64,000 nt of DNA from Perognathus longimembris pacificus. Taxonomy: Eukaryota > Chordata > Mammalia > Rodentia > Heteromyidae. The notes beneath the pieces were generated by a model. The model was not told where the DNA came from, did not search any database, and saw nothing but the letters and a program-made list of their open reading frames with translations. The translations under genes and the position numbers were made by a program. Shown in pieces: positions 19,274-30,557 of this stretch (the stretch's first letter is position 1; every line of letters starts with the position of its first letter). The stretch covers positions 38,471,378-38,535,377 of the forward strand of contig NC_063171.1 in the NCBI RefSeq assembly GCF_023159225.1, in the 5' to 3' direction.

Positions 19274-22200
19274 CAGAGCTTTAATTTAGGGCCTTGTGCT
19301 CTTGCATGGATTTTTCACTCAAGGATGATACTCCACTTTTGGCTTTTTGGTGGTTAATTGGAGGTAAGAATCTCACAGACTTTTCTTCCTGGGCTAGGTT
19401 CAGACCTTGATCCTCAGATCTCAGCCTCCTGAGTAACTACAATTACAGAAGCAAGTCACTGGCTCCTGGTCCCCTTTTAAATCATTTACAATGTGTTTGT
19501 TTATTTTTTCAAAATTAAAATGTTCCTCCATCTTAGATTATTTCCACAAACACACTATATCTTTTATCTTAAAAGAAACATGACTTGATGGTCTCCTCTT
19601 CTCACACCATCTTTATTATTAAGATAATGAGACAATCTTTATTGGATGCCAAGTACATTTTAGGCCAAGTGCTTATAGGTTATCAATTCATTTAATCCTC
19701 ACAAAACTTTGAAAAGTGTTCCTTGATGAGGTAGGTACTACTCTCTCCACCTCACAGAAAAGGAAACTAAGCACAGAGAAAAGGAATTTTTTTTCCTCTT
19801 GTTAGAGGAAGAGTGAAGATCAGAATCTCCTCCATATAGGTATAAAGTCTGCATTTCCCTGGAATTTTCCCTTTTTGACAATAGTACCAATATTGACAAT
19901 ATTACCATAGATTCTTGGAATAGGACAGAATATTTAGTGATACCTGTATTCATTCTCTAGATCCAAGCTTTCTCTGATCTAAAGTTGATCATGAGATGTA
20001 CCTACCTTACCTGGCTCTATTGTTATCACAAGGCACTGAGTTCAGAGTTGGATCATCAAGGCTTTTTGAGAGATGAGATGGAAATGGCACTAGGGTCTGG
20101 AAGAGACAGCTGCTAAGAGCAGAAACTCCATCTCCTAATCGTAGATGGCAAAAGCGATTGGAAATTACTTTGTGATCATAGAAAAAAACCACGTGCTCTG
20201 TGAACAGGTGTTGTGTGGAAGGTGTGGAATATAAGGAAAGGAACAGAGAGGATGAACGAAGGAAGGCAGGAGGGCAGGGAAGGAAGCAATGATGGAAAAG
20301 GTGAGAGGGAGGTGGGAGGGAAAGAAAATGAGAGATGAGGAAGGTAGAGACCTGGAGAGGGCATGAGAGTAGGAAGGCATCGTGTTTGAAGACCTCTCTA
20401 AGGAGTCAAACTTTGAGGGCCCATGGTACTTTAGGTGCTCTGTACTGATCTGTACCATATTCTCTTCCAGCTCCACTCTCTGAACCTGCAGGTGAGTTGC
20501 TCTTTCCTGTCTTTGCCACAGTCTGTATTTTGTCACTTGGGTCAGCACAGGAGGCCTATTGATGACTGAATAGACACAGCTGGTGGTAGGTATTAAATTG
20601 TGCACACAGGGGCTGGGAATATGGCCTAGTGGCAAGAGGGCTTGCCTCATATACATGAAGCCCTGGGTTCAATTCCTCTGCACCACATATATAGAAAACG
20701 GCCAGAAGTGGGGCTGTGGCTCAAGTGGCAGAGTTCTAGCCTTGAGCAAAAAGAAGCCAGGGACAGTGCTCAGGCCCTGAGTCCGAGCACCAGGACTGGC
20801 AATCAATCAATCAAGCAAGCAAGCAAGCACACAGCAGTGACTCCCACTGGCTCTGGGCTGCTCTCCCTGTGTCTTCTCTGCTGGGTGATCATGGATTTTC
20901 TACCTTCTCCAGAATAGTCTTATTTCTGGGAAGCCTCAGCATAGGTAGGGGATTATTTGCACCCAGAGGATGAAGTTGCCAAAGTCCCCCATGTTCTCCT
21001 GAGTTGGACGACAGGGGAAACACTCCAGCCGTGGAGTTCAGCACTACCACAGGTCCTCATGCTACATGTGAAGTGAAGCAGTATTGTTGACTCTATTGTT
21101 GGCCTATTTTAGCTCCACATTGAAGCCACAGCTGTGACCTTAGCACATCTTCCTCCTCAGATTCATGTGTATGCAAATCGACTTCATTATCTGGGTTCTG
21201 GTTCAGTCTTTATCCAGAGAAGAACAGCAGGAAACTCTCACAACACACCATGAAGAATCAATCTCTAGCTAAAACACATTCAACCCTATTCAAATGGCTT
21301 TCTTGTAGGCAAAATATTAACCACTGAAAGAGGTTGATCTGCCTTCCTCTCCCCTCAAGAACACAGGAACATAATTTCTCATGACTAGGCCAAAATCAAC
21401 ACAGCCTTCAGTGTTTCTCATGATGCTTGTGTGAGTATAACTCAGCCCTGTGATGACACTATATATGCCTTGAGCTTGGTCTCTCCTTTACCTCTAAGCC
21501 CAGGTTCCCAATCCTAGCTCAAACAGAAACACAAAGCCACATCAAAGATGAGGAAACCATTCTGAAGAAAGGTTTACATGCCATTTGTATGCTTTCCTCT
21601 GCTAAACTTCACATATGTGGTTTAATTGAAACTTCTGACAACAGGAGATAACCAAAACATTATCTAATTACAGGATCTGAGAGAAGTTAAGTAATTTGAT
21701 CTAGGATACAGAGTTAGGACAGCTTTTCCCTTCAAGCGGTTTAATTTATGATTTGGACTTGTAATCATGATACTGATGTGCTTTGAAAAGAAAAGAAAAA
21801 AGCTTGAGGATCAGAGTCATGGGAGAGACATTGTCCTAAGACAGGAGATGACTTCACATTCTTGTGGTATTATTGTGGTGTCTTTAAAAAAATAACCATC
21901 AACTCATCAGGCTGATTCCAAAGTTATGTAAGTCATTGACTTTGCCAGCAGCTTTTGCTCTCAGGATTTTCATAATGAATTTTTACTATCTTAAACTCCT
22001 TCCTCAGGAAGCCTTACATTTACCTTGTGTTCCTGCAGGAGTGCCTGTCTCTGATGTGAGCTTGGAGACTCAGCCCCCAGGGGGCTGGGTGACAGAGGGA
22101 GACAAGCTGGTCCTCATCTGCTTGGTTGCTAATGGCACCGGAAATATCACCTTCTTCTGGTACAGAGGGGCTCTGGGTGTAAACCTGGAAACAAAGACCC

Positions 22201-25200
22201 AACATTCACGGACAGCGCGGTATGAGATCCTCACTGTGAGGGAAAGTGATGCTGAGCTGTATTTCTGTACAGCAGACAATGGCCATGGCCCCAGTTTTAG
22301 TGGGCTGGTGCCCATCACAGTCAGAAGTAAGTGATGCTTTTGGCTAGCATGCCTCACACTTGTCTCCACATTCCCCTGGGCTACCATGAGGAAATCCCGT
22401 GGGGTTGAACAACGGAGAACAGCAGGAATTATGGTCTATTGCAACATCAGAGACCCATTCCTGACACTCCACTGTTTCTTTCAGTCCCAGTATCCCGCCC
22501 TGTCCTTATCCTCAGCATCCCTGATGGCCAGGCCATGGTGGGGCATATGGTGGAGCTTCATTGTGAGACCCTGAGAGGCTCTCCTCCAATCTGGTACCGT
22601 TATTATCATGAAGACGTTGTTGTGTGGAGCAGCTTGGTCCAGTCTGGGGGAGGAGCATCCTTCAACTTCTCTCTGAGTGCAGGACATTCTGGAAACTACT
22701 CCTGTGAAGCTGACAATGGCCCTGGTGCCCAGCGCAGTGAGGTGGTGACTCTCTACGTCACAGGTACAGCTGAGCCTATGGTACTTTCTGGGTCAGTGTC
22801 TGATTGCATACTTGGAGAGGCTAGGTACTTCCGGTGGTGTGCTATCAAAGACAGGGCTTTCTGTGGGTGGTGCAGTCACAAGATGATGTGTCTGAGGGGC
22901 AAGGAGGACACAGAGGTTGGGTGTTGCCCTTCTTTGATGAGCTGATGATCCCTAAATAAATAAGGAAATACCTCCGGAGGAAGGACGTCTTTAAGTCTGG
23001 CCCACATCCAAGATGTCTGTTCTCCAAGTCCCAATCTCTATGCATGGCAGGTCACGCATAGGTCTCTTTCCTCAGTGCCTGTGGAGGGCAGAATGGATCA
23101 CTTCCCTTCAGGAGTCATTGAGGGGACACTCGGCAGCCTCGGGCCCATCACTGGGGCCCTATTACTTTGCTACTGGCTCAAGAGAAAAATAGGTAAGTAA
23201 TTACAGAGTTTGGCATGTTGCTGCTGTGATCTGGGTGTTCACTGCAGTAGACCGTGGCATGTGGACAGTGAAGAGTCAATGTGTGTCTTTAGCCATCTCA
23301 CCTGCTGATTTGCACTCACACCCCTGCAGCCTACTAATGAACTTAATGAAGAACTTTTGGCAAAGTTCCTTCTCAGCAGAGGCTCCTGATATCTTGCTCT
23401 CCTGTGATTTAGTTTTATATAAAAATGTAACACTTCAAAATAATCATCCGCTGGAAGTTTAATGCACAAGGCCTCATCCACCTTAGGGACCAGAAGCAAC
23501 CTCCTACATCCGTGGGTTCTCATCATTGCCGATCATTCTCACTTTGCAGCTAAAAATGTCATTTTCTCCAGGAAGTTTCACCTGGGGACACGGCCTACAG
23601 TGGGTTTCTTCTCTTATGAATCCCAGCTTTTTTAGCTTCCCATTTTATCCCAGTCCCCTAAGTGCGTATTCATTCATAGATTTAACATTGATCTGTTCAC
23701 TGAGCAAGTTAAAGACGGGGCAAGAGAGGACACCAAAAAGCTATCATTGAAATGGCAAGCTTTTCTGGCATCTTTGGGCACCCCACCCCACCTATGATGT
23801 GACTGGTCTGTGGCAGCCCAGGCCTCTGAGAATTTTGGTAGCTTTTCAGTATTGGGTGGTCTGGTTACAAAACTTACAATATATAGTAGACATGGAGGTT
23901 CAGAGACTTGGGTTCAAACTCTACCTCTGCTCTTATACTGGCTGTAGGAGTCCAATTTAACTATTTTGGACCTGAATCGCCTTGTTTTTGAAATGCAGGC
24001 CCTGTCCATAACATCAGGATGTTCTGTGGGCACCATAGTGGGCAACAGGGGAGGCAAATCACTGCCCAGGGGGCGGGCATGGAAACACAGAGAAGGAGAG
24101 CTCCTCTGCTGACATGTACACCCATTTGTTTGCCTTCCAGGAAGACGCTCAGAGGATCCAGTCAGGTAAAGGCCCTGCTTTCTCCTTAGGTATTGATAAC
24201 AAAAAAAAACTAACAACAACAAATCTTTTTAAAAATTCAAATTGTCCTTTCTCATGTGTTTTCCCTGTCATCTCATTCCTAAAACTCATTCATGAGTTTT
24301 CCCACTGGCAACCTTGAAACTCAGCTGATAAAGAACTGAAGTTCTTTAGTAGGTTCTTCTTTCAGAATTCATATAGTAACTACTTAATTTAAATCATTCC
24401 ATTGTTTTTCCTGTCGATCCCCTTCAATACATTTGTAGACAAAGAAGTTACATGGCTTTGATCAAGACCCTATATTCACTCACCCACTCATTTATTCATC
24501 CATTAATTAACTCAAGCAGTTAGCCACTATCTGTAAGTCATTCTGTCAACTTCTGGGAAGTGTGAATGTATGGAAAGATCTCGAGAGTCTCAAAGTGTTT
24601 TAGGGAAGGTAAGGCAAATACACATCTCTGACATATAAGTCAAAGAATAATAAACATATTGAAATAATGCTGCTGAAATTCTCTAGATGTTTAGAGGAGG
24701 AAAACATTTCTAAAATATTTCCATCAAGGACACCAATGTTGAGCTGATCCATTTTAATAGCAAGTTATTGTTTATGTCAACAATAAACAATTTTTTCCCC
24801 CAAATCAGAGAAGCACTGTGGTGGCCAGTTTCATTTTCTTCTGACCTTTCCTGAAGTTGCTTGTTCTGATTAGCCCACCTATTTCTCCATGTTTCTTTGG
24901 CATTTATTGAGCCTGTAGGATATGAATGGCCCTGTTCTGGGTTTGGACAATAAGGTTCATTGTGAAACAGTAGGCCAAGGCCTTACACTTATGGGTTATA
25001 TACATTAGGATAACATTCAGTGTCCCATTCAGGCTGTGTGCAGCTATGTTTCCAGCTGCTAATTCTTCCATGGATTAGCATTCTGCTCAGAACCCTTTTG
25101 AACATGTCTTTCACTATCTCATGTAGTCATATCTGGGGGAACCAACCTGGAATGCTAGCCCAGACAGAATTCCCTTCCTTCCTTCCTTCCTTCCTTGCTT

Positions 25201-25920
25201 CCTTCCTTCCTTGCTTCCTTCCTTCCTTCCTCCCTCCCTTCCTTCCTTCCTCCTTCCCTCTCTCCCTCCCTCTTTTCCTTTCTTCCCTTCTCTCCCCCTC
25301 TATTTCTCTCTCTCCTTTGTGCCAGCATGAGGGGTTGGCCTCCCATTGGCTCAGCCTGAGTACTCACAGCTGACACTTGAGCCATACCTCCAGTTTGACA
25401 TTTAGTTGGTTAATTGGAAGTAGAGTCTCAAGGTCTTTCCTGCTCATGCTAGTTTTGCAAATCCATCCTCCAATCTCAGCCTCTTGAGTAGGTAAAATTT
25501 TCAATGTGGGTGTTGGCCCCCAGCTAATAGCACACATTTCTGTGTTTTCAGGAGTCCTTCCAGCCCAGTATCCCAAGAACCCAGCCACCTCAACTCACAT
25601 GCTACAGGACAGCTAGAGCCTCTATATGAAAATGGTGAGGCTCCCCAAATGACCTGGGCCAAGTGGGGACCGCAAGCTGGAGAAGAGGGCCACTCTGCTC
25701 ACCAAACCTCATCCTATCATGCCTCAATCTTCTCTGCATACGAATGACTTATCTGCCTTCATGGCTGTGTTAGGTGGTGGCATGGGGTAAGCTAAGTGAC
25801 AGGAAGAAGGGATTCTATCATGACGTGACCTTTCTTCTCTTTTAGTGAATATTGTGAGTGGGGATGAGGTCTATTCATTGGTGTACCAAATCCAGCAGGA
25901 ACAGGAACCAGCAACAGGTG

Positions 25921-26016
<96 letters not shown>

Positions 26017-26619
26017 CCTTTTGTCTTTCCTGAAACCAAGAGGACAGTCAATGGCTGTGCATCACCATAGGGCAACCATACGCAGTGTTGCAGTGTTGGC
26101 CTCTGTCCTTGGTGCTGACTGGGACACCATCACTGGGTCTGCTTGGAGCCAAGCCTTTGTTCTGGAATCTGCCTCATGAAGATCCCAGTGCTCATGCTTC
26201 CCTGGCCTCCTCCATGCCTCATATAGTCTGCTATACATGGCAGCCTCAGAGAGGGAAGTGTCAGCCTGCCTTCTTCGAAGAGTCCAATCCACTCCTTGTA
26301 CCTCATCATGACTGTCTGGTTATTGTTATTGTTGGCAGGCCCTGGAAAGCTGAGATGCAGGAAAGCATCTCCTGTATAGGATAGGGCCCAATTACCACTC
26401 CAATTTTTCTTGAATATCAAGGCCATCATACTTGTGATAGAAAAGCAGGACATGAGAAACAGATGGGGAGAGGTAGAAGTCTTTATTCACTGGCAGTGAG
26501 TGTGATCTCCCAGCCCTGCTTTGTCCTCCCCAGGTGAGCATCCCAGGACATATGTGGACATCTATTCTAGGCCGAGGAAGGCCAATGTAGTGGATGTGGA
26601 CTATGATGACACTATGTGA
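18064..26619 (+). CDS. FCRL1: FCRL1 (Fc receptor-like 1), complete, two Ig domains
   Basis: Coding exons: 18064-18094, 20471-20491, 22039-22326, 22485-22763, 23076-23192, 24141-24165, 25552-25634, 25846-25917 and 26534-26619; 1002 nt, 333 residues. It is a type I B-cell membrane receptor. The leader MLLRLLLLIC-APLSEPA is close to human. Two C2-type Ig domains follow (residues about 18-113 and 114-206), each with a cysteine pair and N-glycosylation sites. A transmembrane segment with Glu222 inside it comes next, then a tail with tyrosines 279, 291, 295, 312, 316 and 329. VSGDEVYSL and RKANVVDVDYDD match the human tail. FCRL1 is known to co-activate B-cell receptor signalling. Human FCRL1 has three Ig domains and 429 residues; mouse has two. 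The exon for human domain 1 is not visible between 20492 and 22038. Confidence 0.94.
19229..19271 (+). repeat. (GT)n microsatellite
   Basis: Pure run at the tail of a minus-strand SINE. Confidence 0.94.
19268..19475 (-). repeat. B1-like plus Geo composite SINE
   Basis: Geo part is diverged; AGATCTCAGCCTCCTGAGTA marks the B1-like part. Confidence 0.62.
19630..19850 (-). repeat. MIR
   Basis: TTCATTTAATCCTCACAAAA and GAGGTAGGTACTACTCTC, then GGAAACTAAGCACAGAGAA: reverse MIR core. Confidence 0.65.
20471..20491 (+). CDS. FCRL1: FCRL1 exon 2: 21-nt leader mini-exon
   Basis: It encodes APLSEPA (human APLCEPA) between TTCCAG and GTGAGT. A 21-nt second exon is a hallmark of the FCR/FCRL family. Confidence 0.9.
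20492..22038 (+). other. FCRL1 intron where human domain 1 would lie
   Basis: It contains a plus-strand IDL-Geo SINE (20608-20803) and otherwise undistinguished sequence with an octamer motif at 21171-21178. I looked for the domain-1 exon (ELFLxAS start, WxEDTGSYWC end) and did not find it. Confidence 0.55.
20608..20803 (+). repeat. IDL-Geo SINE in FCRL1 intron
   Basis: Sense copy from GGGGCTGGGAATATGG to AGGACTGGC, followed by a CAAT/CAAG tract instead of pure A. Confidence 0.88.
22039..22326 (+). CDS. FCRL1: FCRL1 exon 3: Ig domain (equivalent to human domain 2)
   Basis: Begins VPVSDVSLETQPPGG, with the cysteine pair LICLV and YFCTA. Glycosylation sites lie at NGT and NIT. It is 96 residues, ends in phase 1 and joins the leader directly in frame. 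Confidence 0.93.
22485..22763 (+). CDS. FCRL1: FCRL1 exon 4: Ig domain (equivalent to human domain 3)
   Basis: Begins IPVSRPVLIL. It has the cysteine pair ELHCE and NYSCE and the family motif GGGASFNFSL. It is 93 residues, the standard length for FCRL membrane-proximal domains. Confidence 0.93.
23076..23192 (+). CDS. FCRL1: FCRL1 exon 5: transmembrane segment
   Basis: Encodes the stalk and SGVIEGTLGSLGPITGALLL, then CYWLKRKI. The acidic Glu222 within the membrane segment is also present in human FCRL1. The KRK stop-transfer follows. Confidence 0.9.
   Translation, partial: CLWRAEWITSLQESLRGHSAASGPSLGPYYFATGSREK
23885..24000 (+). repeat. MIR in FCRL1 intron
   Basis: CAGAGACTTGGGTTCAAACT and CTGGCTGTAGGAGTCCAATT follow the MIR core. 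Confidence 0.55.
24141..24165 (+). CDS. FCRL1: FCRL1 exon 6: 25-nt cytoplasmic mini-exon
   Basis: Encodes GRRSEDPV and shifts the phase from 1 to 2, exactly as the 25-nt exon at 61586 in FCRL3 does. Matches human GRRSARDPL. Confidence 0.87.
25171..25317 (+). repeat. (TTCC)n and CT-rich array
   Basis: GGAA array in the opposite orientation, in the FCRL1 intron before exon 7. Confidence 0.9.
25320..25530 (-). repeat. Old B1-like plus Geo composite SINE in FCRL1 intron
   Basis: Contains GACACTTGAGCCATACC, TTAGTTGGTTAATTGGAAG and CTCAGCCTCTTGAGTAGG. Confidence 0.5.
25552..25634 (+). CDS. FCRL1: FCRL1 exon 7: cytoplasmic tail
   Basis: Encodes SPSSPVSQEPSHLNS and on to EPLYEN. The human segment has a tyrosine (QEFTYLNS) where this has His266. 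Tyr279 is kept. Confidence 0.9.
25846..25917 (+). CDS. FCRL1: FCRL1 exon 8: ITAM-like segment
   Basis: Encodes VNIVSGDEVYSLVYQ. Together with Tyr279 upstream it forms the ITAM-like tyrosine pair of FCRL1. The donor is GTGAGG and a long GT/GA microsatellite begins a few bases later. Confidence 0.9.
25923..26011 (+). repeat. (GT)n(GA)n compound microsatellite
   Basis: Starts six bases after the FCRL1 exon 8 end; about 22 GT units then 21 GA units. Confidence 0.95.
26534..26619 (+). CDS. FCRL1: FCRL1 exon 9: C terminus
   Basis: Encodes YVDIYSRPRKANVVDVDYDD and ends TM-TGA at 26617-26619. Three tyrosines are present. The 3' UTR continues; an ATTAAA at 27374 could be its poly(A) signal, but this is uncertain. 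Confidence 0.92.
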
Positions 26620-26949
26620 TGTTCTGGAAGATTCTCCTCTTTGAAAACCATCCCTGATTTTGAACATCAGACCCAAGATCACCTTCCAAGATCCCAGGGA
26701 GTCAGCTTTCTGGAACACCTCTCCTATGAGGTGCTTTTCTCCATGAGATGATTCCTTCATTTATTGTGAAGTTGGCGCAAGCCCTGAAGAAATAACTGCC
26801 CATGAGAACCAACTTAGATGCAGGAGTGACTCACACCCACTCCCTGTTAATTTCTGCCCCTCAACTACTGAATAATGCATGTTTTGGCCATTTCTCCATA
26901 GTACTGGATGCAAAAGTTCTGGTCCAACTTTTTCTTTGTTTGGCTTTTG

Positions 26950-27050
26950 TTTTGTGCTAGTATTGGGACTTAACCTTAGGGCCTTGTATTCTCTCACTTG
27001 GCTTTTTTAATCAAGGCTGGCGTTCTACCCCTTGAGCCACACTTTCATTT
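26950..27050 (-). repeat. Geo half fragment after FCRL1
   Basis: TTGGGACTTAACCTTAGGGC to CCTTGAGCCACACTTTC. Confidence 0.5.
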
Positions 27051-27639
27051 CCTTAATTCACTTTGTATTTATAGTGACTTTTAAAATATAGACTAATTTT
27101 TATGCAGATAAAGTCATGTTTTTCCCATCTCGACTTCTGATTTGTCTTTCAGTTATCTTCCATCTGACCATAGTTCCATTATATAAAACTATTCTTTATG
27201 ATTTCATAAGATTTGTTCTATAGTCACTGAAACAGTATGAAATATGTTTGGTGTGAGGAAAAGATCTACTCTTACTGTTTTTGTTTCTATATTTATATGT
27301 TTATTTTTGAAGTAAAAATATGAGATAAAAGCACACTTTACTTTTTCAAACCTATATAAATCATGTATTATTTATTAAATATTCCATTCTTTCCTCCTTC
27401 ATTTTCATGCTGCCATATCTCATATAAGTTAGACATGACTGTTTTTGGACTTTTAATTGTATAGATTGTTCTGCTGTGCATCCTCTAACATAAACCACTT
27501 CAACCACGTTTGCCTCAGTGTTACAAGAAAGGGGATGGGTGCCAAATCAAGAATCCTGTGCCTTAAATACTCTTCCTCTTGGCAGGCACGCTCAACCCCT
27601 CCTTCCCCCCCCCCCCACCCACTTTGGTTGCATTTTTCT

Positions 27640-27842
27640 GAACTCAGTGCTCTCCCTTGGCTTTTTCACTCATGGCTAGTGCTCTGCCACTTGAGTCATG
27701 CTTCTAATTCTGATTTTTTTGCTGGTTGATTGGAGATAAGAGTCTCAGGATCTGTCTTCCAGGGCTGGCTTCAACCTTGATTCTCAGATTCCAGTCTCCT
27801 GAGTAGCTAGAAGAAAAGGCATGTGCCACTGGCACCTGGCTT
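27640..27842 (-). repeat. B1-like plus Geo composite SINE
   Basis: CTCTGCCACTTGAGTCATG, TTGATTGGAGATAAGAGTCT and CCAGTCTCCTGAGTAGC. Confidence 0.65.
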
Positions 27843-28339
27843 TCTTTAGTTGGATTCTTATGCACTGAGTTTCTTTTTCTGGGCCAATCTGATTTTCTTT
27901 TCTGTTTTTGTTTTCTATATTTTATATTTTGCCTGCTATCTCTTATAGTTGGAGCTGGGGAAGGGGTACTGAAGGGTGACCACTGGGGCACTGTGTGACA
28001 GAAGGGTAAACACCCACTTACCTCAGTGCTTAAACCCATTTACCTTAGTACTTACATTAAACCTAGCCCTAACTTCTCACATGCCACTCCTTATTTGTTA
28101 ATAATTTTTCAAAATGAACTTACACTTGAGAGTGCTATCTGACAGAGTCTGCGAGTTCATTTGTCTAAAAAAAAATTCAGAAGTAACATTGGAGACTGAT
28201 AGCTTAGATCTGAACTTAATAGTTTGAACACTGTTAGTCTATGGCCTTTCTGGCTTCTATTGTTACCTTTAGATAGTCTAGTATGGTGTACTTATAATTT
28301 AACAATTGTTACATCCTCCCTCTTTGTCATTATGTAATT

Positions 28340-28411
28340 ACTTTCTTCTCTCTCTCTTTCTCTCTCTCTCTTTCTCTCTTCCTCCCTGTTCCCCCCACTC
28401 TCTCTTTCTTT
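28340..28411 (+). repeat. CT-rich tract
   Basis: TCTC/TTTC low-complexity sequence. Confidence 0.85.
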
Positions 28412-28704
28412 CAGAGGGTTTGCAGCAAGTCTGTTGGTTTACCTCAGTGGTGAAAGGTGCTACTGTTCTCTGCAGAGTGGCTGCTAGAGACCATGATTGC
28501 CCCTGAGGTTCGGCTGATTTTGCTAGCTCTGTGTCCTTCTTCTTTGTTCCTAGTTGCCTCTAGATGGCTCAGATATGATAGCTTCTCCAAAAATTGTTTC
28601 TGTAGCTATTCTCCATTTTTTTTACCCTACTGTGTGTTTCAGGTTTTAAAAATAGACTTTACAATCTTCCCAAAGCTATTAGTATTCATGGATAATGGTT
28701 TTAA

Positions 28705-29135
28705 GCATACTTTCTGTTGCCATAACAACACCTGAGCGTGAGAAATACAAAGGTTTATTTTGGATTGTGTTTCTGAAGTCCAAGAGCATGGGGCTTGCAT
28801 TTACTTGGCTTCTGGTTAGGGCCTTGTGTGTCTCCACATGAAGCAGAACAATGGAAGGACAGTGGGGTGCATGTGGAAGGGAGATCACAGAAAGCGGGAT
28901 AAAGAAAAGAAGCAGCACACTTGCTTTATAGCCACCCACTTTCCTGGTAACTGATACAGCCTCGAGTGGATGAGAAGTTACTGTCTAGAGAAAGGCATTA
29001 TTCCTTCTTAATTACATAACCATCTGCCAGCACTTATCATCAGCTTCCCTGACCTTCCAGCAGGGGTGCGTTGAATAGTGAACTTCAGCATGGATTTTGA
29101 GGGGACAAACAATATCCTTGCCATATAATTGCCTT
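28705..29135 (-). mobile_element. MaLR-type LTR-like repeat
   Basis: Starts TTTCTGTTGCCATAACAACA and ends GATTTTGAGGGGACAAACAA, the reverse of a MST/MLT-type LTR. Confidence 0.62.
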
Positions 29136-29450
29136 AACATTTTTTGATGGGAGGATGATTGCTGATCTCTCTTCTTACTGTGAGTTTATTTGTCTAAATT
29201 CTGAAGTATAACTTAAGACTGATAGCTTAGCTCTGAACCTAATAGTTTGAATACTGTTATCCTATGGCATTTTGGGCTTCTATTGTAACCTTTAGATAGT
29301 CTGGTGTGCTTATAACTTAATACTATCAATGGTTGCATCCTCTTGATGAGTTGACTTCTTTGTCATTATGTAATTAACTTTCTTGGTTAGGAGATTTTGT
29401 TTTTGTTACTTGGGTTTCTGATTGTGCCCTTTTCAAAAGTCATTTTGTAG

Positions 29451-29633
29451 GTCTGGGAATATGACCTAGTGGTAAAATGCTTGCCTCGCACACATGAAGC
29501 CCTGGGTTTGATTCCTCAGCACCACATATATAGAAAAAGCCAGAAGTGGCGCTGTGGCTCAAGTGGTAGAGTGCGAGCCTTGAGCAAAAAGAAGCCAGGG
29601 ACAGTGCTCAGGTTCAAGCCCCAGGACTGGCAA
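29451..29633 (+). repeat. IDL-Geo SINE
   Basis: Slightly diverged. Its Geo half has the B-box-like GGTTCAAGCC. Duplication AAAAGTCATTT at 29435-29445 and 29652-29662. Confidence 0.85.
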
Positions 29634-30480
29634 AAGAAACAAAGGAACAAAAAAAGTCATTTAGCACATGTGTCTTCTAAGCCCTGGAAATAGCCATTGG
29701 CCCAGGACCAATTTTTATAGTAATAGTTATTTCAGGGAACACCTTCTGTTCTCTTCAGAGCACATATGAAGACATCACCTTCTTTATGTCTTTGCTATCT
29801 ATATTTCCCTGCCACCCAGCACCAACCACTGTTTGCAGTAGATCCCTCCCCATCCTCAAATAACCACTCACTGGATAAAAGGAAATCTTTGGAGTGTTCA
29901 TATTACATACATGACTTTAGTTTCAAGCTTCTGCCTTTTGCAGACCCAGGGTTTTATCTTCTGGCTCCTCATGATGACTTTCAAGGGTAAGTAACAGCTG
30001 GCCTGGGCCATAGGAAGTGCAATAAATCATTTGGTACATGACAAGACAGGCACATATTTTTCTTATCGGCTTCCACAGCCACTGGCCTGTTCTGATTTTT
30101 GTGTGGTTTGTGAAGGTTGTTATGAATATCCAAATGGCCCTTGGCAGAATAAAAAATTTCCCATGCAGCACTAAGCCCCACAAAGTGATCTAGCAGAGTA
30201 TCCCCCACCCCCCATGCCTCCCAGGGGAATGACAATGCTAATTTGCATATTTGACTCCTGTTGTTACTTCCTCTTTTCAATCTGTAAGGGGGATTTCCTT
30301 TCATTCTTATATGTTCAATGATGCACTTATAATTAAATAATGTTTATTCATCAGTTAAAATCATTGAATATGGGAAGACTTTCAAGATTTTTAAATGTAC
30401 CATAACAGAGTCAAGATTCCCTAATTCTTGTTTTTCTAGTGGGAGTGCTACTTGATTTTGACTTTAGAATCCCCTCTTCT

Positions 30481-30507
30481 GTGTGTGTACGTGTGTGCAT
30501 GTGTGCG

Positions 30508-30556
<49 letters not shown>
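30481..30556 (+). repeat. (GT)n microsatellite
   Basis: Interrupted early, pure later. Confidence 0.92.

Positions 30557-30557
<1 letters not shown>

Noticed and set aside
18665..19284. 121- and 108-residue frames downstream of FCRL1 exon 1
   Set aside because: Intronic, no family motif, not conserved with any protein I know; the second runs into a GT microsatellite.
20608..20803. tRNA-Ala gene
   Set aside because: The ID half of the SINE is tRNA-derived but lacks a full cloverleaf and is fused to Geo with an A-rich tail.
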